Numbered from the stretch's first letter, positions 1 through 7,410 are shown. The stretch is DNA of 11,048 nt from an uncultured bacterium (GCA_948888345.1 CAQTPN010000019.1:1-11048); one strand, 5' to 3'. Numbers and translations: made by a program. Notes: generated by a model not told the origin, from the letters alone.

Positions 1-1
1 A

Positions 2-1891
2 GAAAAAAATTATAAAAGCAAAGAAGAAGAACAGGAAAGAATCAGTCTTGAAAAGGCTGTGCAATCTAAGCATAAAAAACATGTTCAAGAGGTTGAGTCT
101 GTTGAAGATGTGAAACAGGTTGTAATTAACAGGCCTATGACTGTTGGTGAGTTGGCTGATAAAATTAAGAAAACTCCGGCTGAAATCATTAAATTTCTTA
201 TGATGGAAAAAATTATGGTGACTGTAAATTCGCCTATAGATATTGATACAGCTAAAAGGGCAGCTATAAACTTTGATATAGAGCCTCTGGATGAAGATAT
301 TGAAGCTTTTATTCAGGAAGAGACCGAGAAAGAGGAAAAGAATAAAATTCTTCTTGAGGCTGATGAAAAATCCTTAATAAAAAGAGCACCTGTTGTTACT
401 ATTATGGGCCATGTTGACCATGGTAAAACAACACTCCTTGATAGTATTCGTGCTTCCAAGCATAAAATTGTTTCAACCGAGGTAGGCGGTATTACTCAGA
501 GTATCGGTGCTTACACTGTATGGCAAGGTGATAAGAAAATTGTATTTATTGATACTCCGGGGCACGAAGCATTTACTCAGATGAGAGCAAGAGGTGCAAA
601 ATCAACCGATATAGCTATTCTTGTTGTTGCAGCGGATGACGGGGTTATGCCGCAGACAATTGAGGCTATAAACCATGCAAAATCGGCTAATGTACCTATT
701 ATTGTTGCCGTAAACAAGATGGATAAACCTGATGCAGACCCTGATAAGGTTTTACAACAGATGACCGAATATGGTCTTGTGCCGGAAGCATGGGGCGGAG
801 ATACAATTTGCGTGAAGGTTTCAGCTATTCAAGGTAAAGGAATTGACGAGCTTTTGGAATACATTTTACTTGTTGCTGAAATGCAGGAATTAAAAGCCGT
901 AAAGGATTGCCCCGGAATGGGCGTTATTATTGAAGCTAACCTTGATAAAGGCAAGGGTCCTGTAGCAACCATGCTTGTTCAAAACGGTGTTTTGAAAGTT
1001 GGGGACTCAATTGTGGTGGGCACTGTGGGCGGTAAAGTCCGTGCATTGCTCGATGATTCCGGACAGAGGGTTAAAATGGCAGGTCCTTCTACTCCTGTGG
1101 AAATTTTAGGCTTAAATGAAGTGCCGCAGGCCGGCGATGCTTTTGAAGTGGTTCAAAATGATAAGGTTATGAAACAGATTGTGACCGAAAGAAAACAGCA
1201 GGAGCGTACTAACAGGCTGGAAGCCATGGCTGTTTCTCATGTCAAAAAAGAAACCCTTGCAAATGATGAAATTAAAAATCTTAATTTAATAATTAAGGCA
1301 AATACCAACGGTTCTGCAGAAGCGGTTTCACAAGCTATTCAAAATGTAAAATCAACCGAGGTTATCCCTAAAATAATGCACGTTGGAGTTGGTGATATAT
1401 CCGAGGCGGATGTTATGCTGGCTTCTGCAAGTGATGCCATAATCCTCGGTTTCAGCGTTAAGGAAGATGCAAATGCCCTTGCGGCTGCTGAAAGAGAGCT
1501 TGTTACCATTAAAAAGTATGATATCATTTATCAAGTATTGGAAGATGTTGAAAAAACAATGCTTTCTTTATTGGAGCCTGAAATTCAGGAAGTTGAGCTT
1601 GGAACTGCAGAAGTAAGGCAGATTTTTACATTCGGTAAAACCGGTAAAATTGCCGGATGCTATGTTACAGAAGGCAAAATTGTTCGTTCAAAAACTGCTA
1701 TTGTTAAAAGAGGCGGCGTAGAAATTTATAAAGGCGAGATTAACCAGCTGAAACGCTTTAAGGATGACGTTAAAGAAGTTGCTCAGGGTTTTGAATGCGG
1801 TATTTCTTTTGCAAAATTTAATGACCTTCAAGAGGGCGATATTATTGAAGTTTCAACTACAAAAGAAATCGAAAGAAGCTCGCTTGTATAG
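2..1891 (+). CDS. infB: Translation initiation factor IF-2 (5' end outside window)
   Basis: IF-2 is the cytoplasmic GTPase that brings initiator fMet-tRNA to the 30S subunit and promotes 50S joining. The frame is open to the first base of the window, so the visible 629 codons are the C-terminal part; a GTG at 59 is probably internal. A charged Lys/Glu linker comes first, then an IF2_N-type segment ([20 protein letters not shown], from about 137). The G domain follows with G1 GHVDHGKT (407-430), a [10 protein letters not shown] switch region, G3 DTPGHEAF (551-574), G4 NKMD (713-724) and G5 SAIQGKG. Domain II and the C-terminal fMet-tRNA-binding domains follow, ending in a TAG stop. All GTPase motifs are intact. 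It heads the visible operon with rbfA (93-nt gap) and truB, an order common in bacteria. Confidence 0.97.
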   Translation, partial: EKNYKSKEEEQERISLEKAVQSKHKKHVQEVESVEDVKQVVINRPMTVGELADKIKKTPAEIIKFLMMEKIMVTVNSPIDIDTAKRAAINFDIEPLDEDIEAFIQEETEKEEKNKILLEADEKSLIKRAPVVTIMGHVDHGKTTLLDSIRASKHKIVSTEVGGITQSIGAYTVWQGDKKIVFIDTPGHEAFTQMRARGAKSTDIAILVVAADDGVMPQTIEAINHAKSANVPIIVAVNKMDKPDADPDKVLQQMTEYGLVPEAWGGDTICVKVSAIQGKGIDELLEYILLVAEMQELKAVKDCPGMGVIIEANLDKGKGPVATMLVQNGVLKVGDSIVVGTVGGKVRALLDDSGQRVKMAGPSTPVEILGLNEVPQAGDAFEVVQNDKVMKQIVTERKQQERTNRLEAMAVSHVKKETLANDEIKNLNLIIKANTNGSAEAVSQAIQNVKSTEVIPKIMHVGVGDISEADVMLASASDAIILGFSVKEDANALAAAERELVTIKKYDIIYQVLEDVEKTMLSLLEPEIQEVELGTAEVRQIFTFGKTGKIAGCYVTEGKIVRSKTAIVKRGGVEIYKGEINQLKRFKDDVKEVAQGFECGISFAKFNDLQEGDIIEVSTTKEIERSSLV

Positions 1892-1984
1892 GTGATTTTG
1901 TTTCTATATGTGCCCTAAAAGCCTTATATGAAGCTAAATTTAACCTATTTTACGTGAAAAAGAAATGTATAAGGAAAATTATCA

Positions 1985-2338
1985 ATGACACTTAGAAATG
2001 AAAAAGTTCGAAAAGCTCTAATGAGAGAAATTTCAGACATTTTATTCCGTGAAATAAAAAATCCTCATATCACGGGTATCGTTTCTATTACTGATGTTGA
2101 GGTTTCCCATGATAATTCTTATGCAAAGGTTTTTTACAGCGTAATGGCAGATAGTGATGAAAAACGCAATGAAACGGTTGAGGCACTAAAAACAGTTACG
2201 CCAAAAATCCGCTATGAGGTTGGAAAGCGTATCAGACTTAGAAAAACACCGGAATTGAATTTTATTTTGGATGACTCTCTTGAAAGAGGTTTTAGGATTA
2301 CCGAACTAATTGATAAAATTTCCAGAGGTGAAATTTAA
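1985..2338 (+). CDS. rbfA: 30S ribosome-binding factor RbfA
   Basis: RbfA is a small KH-fold protein that binds immature 30S subunits and helps mature the 5' end of 16S rRNA. The 117-aa product has the usual family length and signature: an N-terminal RNEKVRKALMREISDILFREIKNPHI helix region, then VSITDVEVSHDNSYAKVFYSV, and a C-terminal RYEVGKRIRLRKTPELNFILDDSLERG block. The ATG at 1985 follows an AAGGA Shine-Dalgarno at about 1971-1975. The stop (2336-2338) lies next to or inside the start region of truB, which points to translational coupling. Nothing looks degenerate. Confidence 0.96.
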   Translation: MTLRNEKVRKALMREISDILFREIKNPHITGIVSITDVEVSHDNSYAKVFYSVMADSDEKRNETVEALKTVTPKIRYEVGKRIRLRKTPELNFILDDSLERGFRITELIDKISRGEI

Positions 2339-2339
2339 G

Positions 2340-3416
2340 GTGGATTTTTCAGAAAATGTGCCCGAAAAATTTGATTTTATAAAACCTTGCATAGACGGTG
2401 TTTCACGTGATTTTTCTAATGTAAATCCTGAATATAAGGGAAATAGTGAGCCTTTTTGTTTTTTAAATATCTTTAAACCCCGTGGTATTACTTCATTTGA
2501 CGTTATTTATAAGCTAAGAAAACGTTTCAAAATTAAGAAAATCGGACATTCAGGTACTCTTGACCCTCTTGCCTGCGGAGTCATGCAGGTTGCCGTCGGG
2601 AAAGCCACGCGTCTTTTGGATTACCTTGGTTCAGATAAAAAATATGTTGCAAAATTGCGCTTTGGATATTTCTCTTCAACTGCAGATAAGGAAGGCAATG
2701 TAGCCTTTTTTAACGTGCCAAAATTTACCTGTGAGGAGCTTTTGACTGCCTTGAATTCTATGATTGGTGAAATAGAACAAATTCCACCTGCATATAGTGC
2801 TGTAAAAGTAGGCGGAAAGAAACTTTGCGACCTTGCAAGAAAAAATGAGAAAAAAATAACGTGCAGCAAACATTTTAATATTAAAAATGAGGCTGATTTA
2901 GATGTTTTATTTAATAAAATAAATAACGGCCTTGCAGGTGTTGAAATTCCAAAGAGAACTGTTAAGATATATGAAGCTAAACTTTTAAATTTTACGACAC
3001 TTGATAATCTGAATAATCTTGATGAAAAAGTGCCGGATGAAGCGGAAATTGAAATTTTTTGTTCTAAAGGTACGTATATCCGCACTTTTGCTCTTGATTT
3101 AGCTAAAAAACTCGGCACTTCTGCTTATCTGACTGATTTAACCCGTATTAGCGCGGGTAGTTTTGATATTAAGGATTCTGTCAAAATTGATGAAGTTTTT
3201 TTGGATGAGCATGGCATAAAACCTTATCTGGCACTGGATTTGCCGATTTATGAACTTAATGAAGAAGAATATAGAAAAACTTTAAATGGTGTAAGTTTTG
3301 TATCAAAGGCTCAAATGCCCGAAAATCAAGCCTTAATGCTTGTTTATCAAAATAATCTTGTATCAATTGCGGTTTTGTCAGATAATAATATCATATGTAA
3401 AAAAGTTTTTAAATAA
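2340..3416 (+). CDS. truB: tRNA pseudouridine-55 synthase TruB
   Basis: TruB converts U55 in the T-loop of tRNA to pseudouridine. The family core is clear: FLNIFKPRGITSFDVIYKLRK, the catalytic-Asp block HSGTLDPLACGVMQVAVGKATRLLDYL, AYSAVKVGGKKLCDLARK, and KGTYIRTFALDLAKKLGTSAYLTDLTR. Three non-ATG starts are possible: TTG 2310 (overlapping rbfA by 29 nt), GTG 2328 and GTG 2340. I prefer 2340 because it sits just after the rbfA stop with AGAGG (2324-2328) upstream, giving 358 aa; the start is not certain. Two oddities are an extension of about 40 residues before the core and an insertion of roughly 25-30 residues after LARK (around 2845-2945), which make it longer than the roughly 300-aa norm. 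The catalytic core is intact. Confidence 0.95.
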   Translation: MDFSENVPEKFDFIKPCIDGVSRDFSNVNPEYKGNSEPFCFLNIFKPRGITSFDVIYKLRKRFKIKKIGHSGTLDPLACGVMQVAVGKATRLLDYLGSDKKYVAKLRFGYFSSTADKEGNVAFFNVPKFTCEELLTALNSMIGEIEQIPPAYSAVKVGGKKLCDLARKNEKKITCSKHFNIKNEADLDVLFNKINNGLAGVEIPKRTVKIYEAKLLNFTTLDNLNNLDEKVPDEAEIEIFCSKGTYIRTFALDLAKKLGTSAYLTDLTRISAGSFDIKDSVKIDEVFLDEHGIKPYLALDLPIYELNEEEYRKTLNGVSFVSKAQMPENQALMLVYQNNLVSIAVLSDNNIICKKVFK

Positions 3417-3457
3417 TGCTTGAAACCTTGTCATAAGGTGTTAAATAGGGGAAGTAT

Positions 3458-4033
3458 ATGGGAATTTTTATAAGAACTTTAATTGTGACACTTGTATTTT
3501 GTATTGGATATTTTGCCTGGTCTTATTTTTCAAAGGAAGCCTTCAGTCCTGAATTAGAAATAACAGGCGAGGCCAAAAATGTTGTAGTACAAGATAAAGC
3601 ACCCGAAGAGCCCGAAAAGCCCGAAGCTGAAAATCAGATGAAAGAGCTTGAAATTGCTTTTTTAACAGGTGAAGATACTATTAAATTTGTGAAGAGAAAA
3701 GTTAAGAATAAAACCCTGTATAGTGCACTTGGCATGCTTTTAAAGGGCCCTACCGAGGAAGAAAAAAATCTCGGAATTTTTACAGAAATACCGTCAAATG
3801 CCCGTCTTATATCTGTTAAGAAAGATGAAGCAGAGAATTCTGTAATTATTAATCTGACCCGTGAATTTGGGGAAGGCGGCGGTACACAGTCAATTCAGGC
3901 CCGATTAAATCAAATTGTTAAAACCGTTAACATTTATGCCGGACCTCTGCCTGTTTATCTCTATCTTGATGGCAAAAAGGCTCAATACCTTGGGGGAGAA
4001 GGGATTTATATTAACCAGCCTATAAACAGATAA
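3458..4033 (+). CDS. Membrane-anchored GerMN-domain protein
   Basis: The 191-aa protein begins with one hydrophobic segment (about residues 6-24, IRTLIVTLVFCIGYFAWSYF) acting as an uncleaved anchor or signal. A Pro/Glu/Lys-rich linker follows (about 45-60), then a soluble domain (about 65-190). That domain carries the GerMN pattern: LYSALGMLLKGPTEEEKNLGIFTEIP, an ...SVIINLTREF strand, a Gly-rich turn, and VYLYLDGKKAQYL near the end. GerMN domains occur in spore GerM and in lipoproteins such as LpqB, and are thought to act in the cell envelope; the substrate is unknown. The ATG has AGGGGAAG just upstream. It lies 41 nt after truB and is probably the last gene of the operon. The family call is from motif recall only. 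Confidence 0.82.
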   Translation: MGIFIRTLIVTLVFCIGYFAWSYFSKEAFSPELEITGEAKNVVVQDKAPEEPEKPEAENQMKELEIAFLTGEDTIKFVKRKVKNKTLYSALGMLLKGPTEEEKNLGIFTEIPSNARLISVKKDEAENSVIINLTREFGEGGGTQSIQARLNQIVKTVNIYAGPLPVYLYLDGKKAQYLGGEGIYINQPINR

Positions 4034-4076
4034 ATTATTCTAATAAAAATTATTTTTATGTTTGTAATTTGTATTC

Positions 4077-4122
4077 AAATGTGATATCATTCTTATGTTT
4101 TATAAGTTGTTATATCACATTT
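4077..4122. promoter_or_regulatory. 11-bp perfect inverted repeat after the infB operon
   Basis: AAATGTGATAT (4077-4087) is exactly complementary to ATATCACATTT (4112-4122). An inner CTTAT/ATAAG pair lies in the loop. There is no clean T tract immediately after it, so it is either a poor terminator of the operon or a dyad operator for the unit beginning near 4128. The sequence cannot decide between these. Confidence 0.45.
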
Positions 4123-4127
4123 CAATA

Positions 4128-4152
4128 TTGTTTTATCGTAAAAAAGGTTACA
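4128..4152 (+). promoter_or_regulatory. Leader motif shared with the 7535 gene (copy 1)
   Basis: TTGTTTTATCGTAAA (4128-4142) followed by AAGGTTACA (4144-4152) recurs at 7493-7507 and 7519-7527 upstream of the large pilin-like gene. The second copy has 11 extra bases (TAGTTTACAGT) between the two parts. AAGG here is a fair Shine-Dalgarno for the ATG at 4154. The shared block suggests a common promoter or leader, or a duplicated expression-site leader. Confidence 0.45.
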
Positions 4153-4153
4153 A

Positions 4154-4315
4154 ATGAAAGAACTCTTGTTTGGCAAGATTTCGGATATATTTGTGTTTCA
4201 GTGCATTTTGGTGCTGAAAATGCAAAAAATATCTAAAATAGTTTCAAATTTTATAATTAATTTTAAAAAAAGCCTGCCCAACCGGCTAATATCAAATCGC
4301 CCTGCTTTGTGTTGA
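4154..4315 (+). CDS. Possible 53-codon small ORF, function unknown
   Basis: ATG 4154 follows AAGG at 6-nt spacing. The frame encodes 53 residues starting MKELLFGKISDIFVF and ending SNRPALC, then TGA. The first half is hydrophobic and the second half basic. I recognise no family. The same DNA can form long hairpins: GATAT...TTTCAG at about 4184-4202 pairs with CTGAAA...ATATC at about 4215-4235, and an ATCAAAT/ATTTGAT plus CTGCTTT/AAGGCAG rod spans about 4291-4339. An RNA gene is therefore an equally good explanation. Low confidence as a protein. Confidence 0.25.
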   Translation: MKELLFGKISDIFVFQCILVLKMQKISKIVSNFIINFKKSLPNRLISNRPALC

Positions 4316-4367
4316 ACTAATTGAAGGCAGATATTTGATTGAGCAGTTTTAAGATAAACAATTTCTC

Positions 4368-4400
4368 GAGGTGATTTTTTTAAAAAGCACCTCTTTTTTT
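4368..4400 (+). terminator. Rho-independent terminator
   Basis: GAGGTG (4368-4373) pairs with CACCTC (4388-4393). The stem is extended inward by TTTTT/AAAAA and is followed directly by seven Ts (4394-4400). It closes the short + strand unit that begins near 4128. Confidence 0.85.
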
Positions 4401-4584
4401 ATGACAAAATTTTAACATTAAATTTCTTTATTAAATTTCACTGTTGAGATTTATTTTTGAAATTCGTTGCTAAATTTTGCCACATCAATATTCTACAACA
4501 CTTTTTCGTTCAAAAAAAGTATGAAAAACTAAAAATAAACAAGTGAAATCAAACACTGCTTAAAAATCTAAAAATATCCGGATA

Positions 4585-4875
4585 TCAAAGAAAAGAGTAT
4601 ATTTTGCTTTTTCTAAAGCCAAAACGACAACGAACTGACCCAAAGTGTGTATTTGAGTTAACTCCGTCCGTCCATGTGGAAGCGCAGAACCTATTCCATG
4701 ACCAGCTGCTCCCACTCAAGTTGTAAGCAACAAAAGCCGCGCCGCCTGCCGTGCAGTTAGTGGTGTCTGTGTAGGCCGTAGAACTCCACATGTGGTATGG
4801 ACCATGCCACTGCTTACTTGCGCTGATATTCTGGGCAGGACAGTACGGTATACCGGTCACGCTAGAGTAGCTACA
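4585..4875 (-). pseudogene. Silent cassette 1, partial lectin-like variable domain
   Basis: The minus strand is open through a near-complete copy of the variable region of the large + strand gene (its codons about 319-402). It starts at a Cys codon with SYSSVTG, then YCPAQNISASKQ, MWSSTAYT, CTAGGAAF, NLSGSSW, FCAST and THFGSVRCRFGF. It stops at 4585 after RKSKIYSFL. No promoter or Shine-Dalgarno fits a start at the domain edge, and the upstream half of the domain (the WRLPT part) is missing. Homology to the other cassettes ends at AAAGCC (4615-4620) on the low side and about 4875 on the high side. It is one of three versions here that reach the first Cys (with cassette 5 and the expressed gene). 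The best reading is a donor cassette, not an independent gene. Confidence 0.75.
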
Positions 4876-5038
4876 TAGTTGCTTCAAGAAGATTTGTAAA
4901 CCTTTGTTAAATTTTTTAACAAAAATGTCCGGCAAACCTTTAAATATTCAGCCGGCTTTAAAATTTTAGCAAGCCTTTGAATACCTAACTTTGTCTAAAA
5001 TTTTTTTCAGCCGCGCCTTAATAAAATTGCCGGTATTA

Positions 5039-5132
5039 AGCAGAATTTAAAAATCTGCTATCTTCTGACGGGTTAGAAATACCAGAAGCTATTTATATCC
5101 TTAAATATAAATACTCTCCTCCGGTAAATATT
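5039..5132 (+). repeat. Two-hairpin element, copy A
   Basis: AGCAGA (5039-5044) pairs with TCTGCT (5054-5059). Then comes TCTTCTGACGGGTT (to 5074), an outer stem using TACC/GGTA, and an inner perfect 7-bp stem TATTTAT/ATAAATA (5090-5096, 5107-5113). The inner stem closes a 10-nt ATCCTTAAAT loop and is followed by CTCT. The strand shown is arbitrary. It lies between cassettes 1 and 2. Confidence 0.7.
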
Positions 5133-5179
5133 TAGCAAAATATACTTTTGAAATTTAATTTGAGAAATTTTATTAATTC

Positions 5180-5399
5180 AAAGCCAAAACGACAACGAAC
5201 TGAACCAAAGTGCGTGTAGCCATTTGTGTTCGTGGAAGCGCAGAACCAATTTAATGACCAGCTCGTACCATTCAGGTTGTGAGTACGGTAACCGGCACTG
5301 TCTGTACAACTGCTATACGTAAAGGCCGTAGAACTCCACAAGTGGTTCGGATACTGGTCCTGCTTACTCGCGCTTACAATCTGGCGCGGACAGTACGGT
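5180..5399 (-). pseudogene. Silent cassette 2
   Basis: A partial copy of the same domain: YCPRQIVSASKQ, DQYPNHLWSSTAFTYSSC, TDSAGYRTHNLNGTSW, SLNWFCASTNTNGYTHFGSVRCRFGF. The 5' homology begins only at the YCP motif (5399). The Ser-Ala-Gly variant is one codon shorter than the usual Gly-Gly-Ala-Ala, yet the frame is kept. The frame continues upstream by chance through repeat element B to 5596, so an apparent 154-aa protein is not meaningful. The 3' side runs to a stop at 5132 through A+T-rich spacer. Confidence 0.72.
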
Positions 5400-5529
5400 T
5401 CTTTTGCTGCCATTTGAAAATCAAGAAGAATTATTTTTGGCCGATATGAATTTTTCATACGGTCAAAAGCTTTTAAAAACAAGCCTAAAGCATAAAAATA
5501 TGCCAAAAGCCTGCACAAATAAGCTGTTA

Positions 5530-5611
5530 AGCAAAAAATTGCTATCTCCTGACGGGTTGAATTTTCCTTGCTGTTTGTATCCTTGAACACAAGCACTCTA
5601 AGGAAAAATTT
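5530..5611 (+). repeat. Two-hairpin element, copy B
   Basis: AGCAA/TTGCT hairpin (5530-5543), then ATCTCCTGACGGGTT. The outer stem is AATTTTCCTT with AAGGAAAAATT (5560-5569, 5600-5610). The inner stem is TGTTTGT with ACAAGCA (5572-5578, 5589-5595) around the loop ATCCTTGAAC, then CTCT. Stem bases differ from copy A, but pairing is kept. It lies between cassettes 2 and 3. Confidence 0.72.
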
Positions 5612-5637
5612 CTCTTTTTTTTATATAAACCTTTTTT

Positions 5638-5853
5638 AAAGCCAAAACTACAACGAACTGAACCAAAGTGCGTGTAGCCATCTGTATGGACGGAAGCGCA
5701 GAACCCGCCCTGATACCAGCTCGTACCATTCAGGTTCCAGGCGTAGTAAGCCGCGCCGCCCGCCGTGCAGACATCAGTGGTATAGGCCGTAGAACTCCAC
5801 ATGTTGTTCGGGTACTGAGCCTGCTTACTTGCGGGCCACTGGGCCGGACAGTG
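5638..5853 (-). pseudogene. Silent cassette 3
   Basis: HCPAQWPASKQ, AQYPNNMWSSTAYTTDVC, TAGGAAYYAWNLNGTSW, YQGGFCASVHTDGYTHFGSVRCSFGF. Homology starts at the HCP motif (about 5853) and ends at AAAGCC (5638-5643). It lacks the upstream domain half and any plausible start of its own; the ATG at 5877 is preceded by no recognisable ribosome site. The SKQ segment is one codon shorter than in the expressed gene, and the frame is kept. Confidence 0.72.
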
Positions 5854-5932
5854 CCAAAACTTGCCGCATTCATACAAATTAGGAGTATTCTTATTATTTC
5901 ACCAAATCATTTATTGAAATAATGTTTACTTA

Positions 5933-6029
5933 AGCTGTATAAAATTAATACTGCTATCTCCTGACGGGTTAAATAAGCTCATCTTTTCTATTATTATCCT
6001 TAAACAATAATACTCTTTTGGATGAACTT
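5933..6029 (+). repeat. Two-hairpin element, copy C
   Basis: AGC-GTAT pairs with ATAC-GCT (5933-5955), each arm with one unpaired T. ATCTCCTGACGGGTT ends at 5970. The outer stem is AGCTCATC with GATGAACTT, and the inner stem is TATTATT with AATAATA (5989-5995, 6006-6012) around ATCCTTAAAC, then CTCT. It lies between cassettes 3 and 4. Confidence 0.72.
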
Positions 6030-6068
6030 TTGGTTTATACATTTTAATAAATATTTAATTGTCAATTT

Positions 6069-6336
6069 TCATTTTTTAAAAAATTCCATTATTCTAAAGC
6101 CAAAACTACAACGAACTGAACCAAAGTGCGTATAGCCCGGTTCTGTCGCGTGAGTACTTACGATTGTGGAAGCGCAGAACCCGCCCACGCCAACAGACGC
6201 ACCATTCAGGTATCGATTATAGTAAGCCGCGCCGCCCGTACAATTTGTATTTCCCGTATAGGCCGTAGAACTCCACAAGTGGGCCGGGTGCTGATTCTGC
6301 TTACTTGCTGACGGATACTGGGCCGGACAGTACGGT
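6069..6336 (-). pseudogene. Silent cassette 4
   Basis: YCPAQYPSASKQ, NQHPAHLWSSTAYTGNTNC, TGGAAYYNRYLNGASV, GVGGFCASTIVSTHATEPGYTHFGSVRCSFGF, stop at 6069. Homology ends at 6336 (5', CCGTACTGTCC) and at ATTCTAAAGCC (from 6091, 3'). It carries the long VSTH...PGY loop variant and, like the expressed gene, has TGG rather than TAGG/TDGG after the middle Cys. It lies only about 34 nt from cassette 5, with no repeat element between, so the two form one unit. Confidence 0.73.
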
Positions 6337-6370
6337 AAGCAGTACTTTGTGCATTTTTTTTGAAATTTCC

Positions 6371-6621
6371 ATTCTAAAGCCAAAACTACAACGAACTGAC
6401 CCAAAGTGCGTGTTGCCATTGCTTGCCCATGTGGAAGCGCAGAACCCATTGAGGCTCCAGCTCGTACCATTCAGGTTGTGAGTACGGTAAGCCGCGCCGC
6501 CATCTGTGCAATTTGTGCTCGTATAGGCCGTAGAACTCCACATGTGGTTCGGGTTCTGATTCTGCTTACTTGGCCCCTGCCACGGACAGTACGGTGTACC
6601 GGTTACGCTAGAGGCGTTACA
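6371..6621 (-). pseudogene. Silent cassette 5
   Basis: CNASSVTGTPYCPWQGPSKQ, NQNPNHMWSSTAYTSTNC, TDGGAAYRTHNLNGTSW, SLNGFCASTWASNGNTHFGSVRCSFGF. The 5' homology reaches the first Cys codon, as in cassette 1 and the expressed gene, and ends sharply at 6621. The 3' end is ATTCTAAAGCC (6371-6381). The frame downstream runs on by chance into cassette 4 in a shifted frame. The SKQ block is two codons shorter than in the expressed copy. There is no promoter or start for the domain. Confidence 0.74.
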
Positions 6622-6695
6622 CAATTTATTAAGGAAGATTATCCCCTATCCGGCAAATTTTTCATCGGATAGAGCCTTATTATTTAAGGTTTTTA

Positions 6696-6790
6696 AGCAC
6701 TATTGTTAATTTAATGCTACTTCCTGACGGGTTAGAATGGCCCTACTATCTGTCTTTGCGCCCTTGAGCGCAGACACTCTTTTCGGGCAT
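6696..6790 (+). repeat. Two-hairpin element, copy D
   Basis: AGCA/TGCT hairpin (6696-6718), then ACTTCCTGACGGGTT. The outer stem is ATGGCCC with GGGCAT (one bulge). The inner stem is TGTCT..GCGC with GCGCAGACA (6751-6761, 6768-6776), loop CCTTGA, then CTCT. This copy is G+C-rich, so its stems are quite different from the others while the loop and CTCT are kept. It lies between cassettes 5 and 6. Confidence 0.72.
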
Positions 6791-6898
6791 GAAATTTTTT
6801 TTAGAAAAGCTGAATTAAGTTTTTAATCGCTGTTTTTCTCCTCCTTCTTTGTTTACAAAAGTACATATAAGTTTACATAAGGTTATTTCAATAAAACT

Positions 6899-7114
6899 TT
6901 ATTTTTCAAAGCCAAAACTACAACGAACTGAACCAAAGTTTGAGTAGCCGGGTTTCGACGGGTGAGTACTCACGATTACGGAAGCGCAGAACCCGCCCAA
7001 ACCCCAGCTTGTACCGTTAAGGCCATAAGTGCGGTAAGCCGCGCCGCCTGCTGTACAAACGCTGTCGGTATAGGCCGTAGAACTCCACAAGTGGCTCGGC
7101 CACTGAGACTGCTT
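6899..7114 (-). pseudogene. Silent cassette 6, 5'-truncated
   Basis: The most truncated copy: homology begins at the KQ of SASKQ (about 7114) and reads SQWPSHLWSSTAYTDSVC, TAGGAAYRTYGLNGTSW, GLGGFCASVIVSTHPSKPGYSNFGSVRCSFGFEK, stop at 6899. The 5' junction meets a run of Ts (7113-7118 on the + strand) and then A+T-rich spacer. It is the cassette nearest to the expressed gene. TSNF replaces the usual TTHF module. Confidence 0.72.
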
Positions 7115-7260
7115 TTTTCTTCAATAAAAATAAAATTGCTGAATTATTTCTACCATATAAAAGCCGAAAAATTAAAATCCAATTCAATAAACTAATCTTT
7201 ATATCATTATTGAAAGGATGCCTGAAAACCCCATTTTTATTTATGAAATTTTAGGCCCTA

Positions 7261-7347
7261 AGCCCCATATAGAGCTATTTTCGGACGGGTTGAAAATTCT
7301 TCTCTGCTAACATCCTTGAACATTAGCACTCTAAGAAGTAAAGTTTT
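7261..7347 (+). repeat. Two-hairpin element, copy E
   Basis: Short AGC/GCT hairpin (7261-7276), then ATTTTCGGACGGGTT. The outer stem includes TTCTT/AAGAA. The inner stem is TGCTAA with TTAGCA (7305-7310, 7323-7328) around CATCCTTGAACA, then CTCT. It lies upstream, in cassette sense, of cassette 6 and about 190 nt before the ATG of the large gene. Confidence 0.68.
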
Positions 7348-7410
7348 ACTTTTTAATAATTTAGCTCTTCTAACGTAGATAGTCAATATGCTTAACAAAA
7401 TTTTACATTA

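Larger units (their letters stand above)
4144..4400 (+). ncRNA. Candidate structured RNA ending at a strong terminator
   Basis: The stretch from the shared leader to the terminator contains nested complementary segments: a roughly 18-bp bulged hairpin around 4184-4235, an AGCC/GGCT hairpin at about 4271-4287, and a two-step rod at about 4291-4339 (ATCAAAT with ATTTGAT outside, CTGCTTT with AAGGCAG inside, one G-U). This is followed by the terminator at 4368-4400. A discrete terminated transcript of about 250 nt is plausible. I cannot assign it to 6S, SRP, tmRNA or another known class. Confidence 0.35.
4034..4611. other. Non-coding A+T-rich region between operon and cassette array I
   Basis: No conserved gene is visible here. 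From left to right there is a weak A/T hairpin just after the GerMN gene (about 4043-4060, ATAAAAAT/ATTTTTAT), an 11-bp inverted repeat (4077-4122), a leader motif shared with the large pilin-like gene (4128-4152), a small ORF or structured RNA unit (4154-4366), and a strong terminator (4368-4400). From 4401 to 4611 the sequence is plain A+T-rich DNA with one perfect 12-bp palindrome, ATATCCGGATAT, at 4574-4585, just past the 3' end of cassette 1. Confidence 0.7.

Noticed and set aside
1339..3118. Minus-strand ORFs inside infB and truB
   Set aside because: They overlap well-conserved + strand genes and show no family features.
4144..4400. 6S RNA, SRP RNA, tmRNA or a known riboswitch
   Set aside because: I checked for familiar conserved motifs by eye and found none; only generic stems and a terminator can be supported.
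5132..5877. Cassettes 2 and 3 as complete minus-strand proteins starting at 5596 and 5877
   Set aside because: The N-terminal parts are chance translations of spacer and of the two-hairpin element, differ in every cassette, and lack Shine-Dalgarno sites.
4612..7114. CRISPR array
   Set aside because: The repeats are long coding segments with internal conserved blocks and irregular spacing, not short identical repeats with uniform spacers.
5404..7195. Plus-strand ORFs of 60-88 codons across the cassettes (for example 5668, 6126, 6406, 6962)
   Set aside because: They are antisense shadows of the conserved cassette blocks, have no ribosome sites, and repeat only because the cassettes repeat.
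5039..7347. Integron attC sites or a gene-cassette integron
   Set aside because: The hairpins covary as attC sites do, but no paired RYYYAAC/GTTRRRY ends flank the fold, only one side carries a GGGTT-like block, and no integron integrase is visible.
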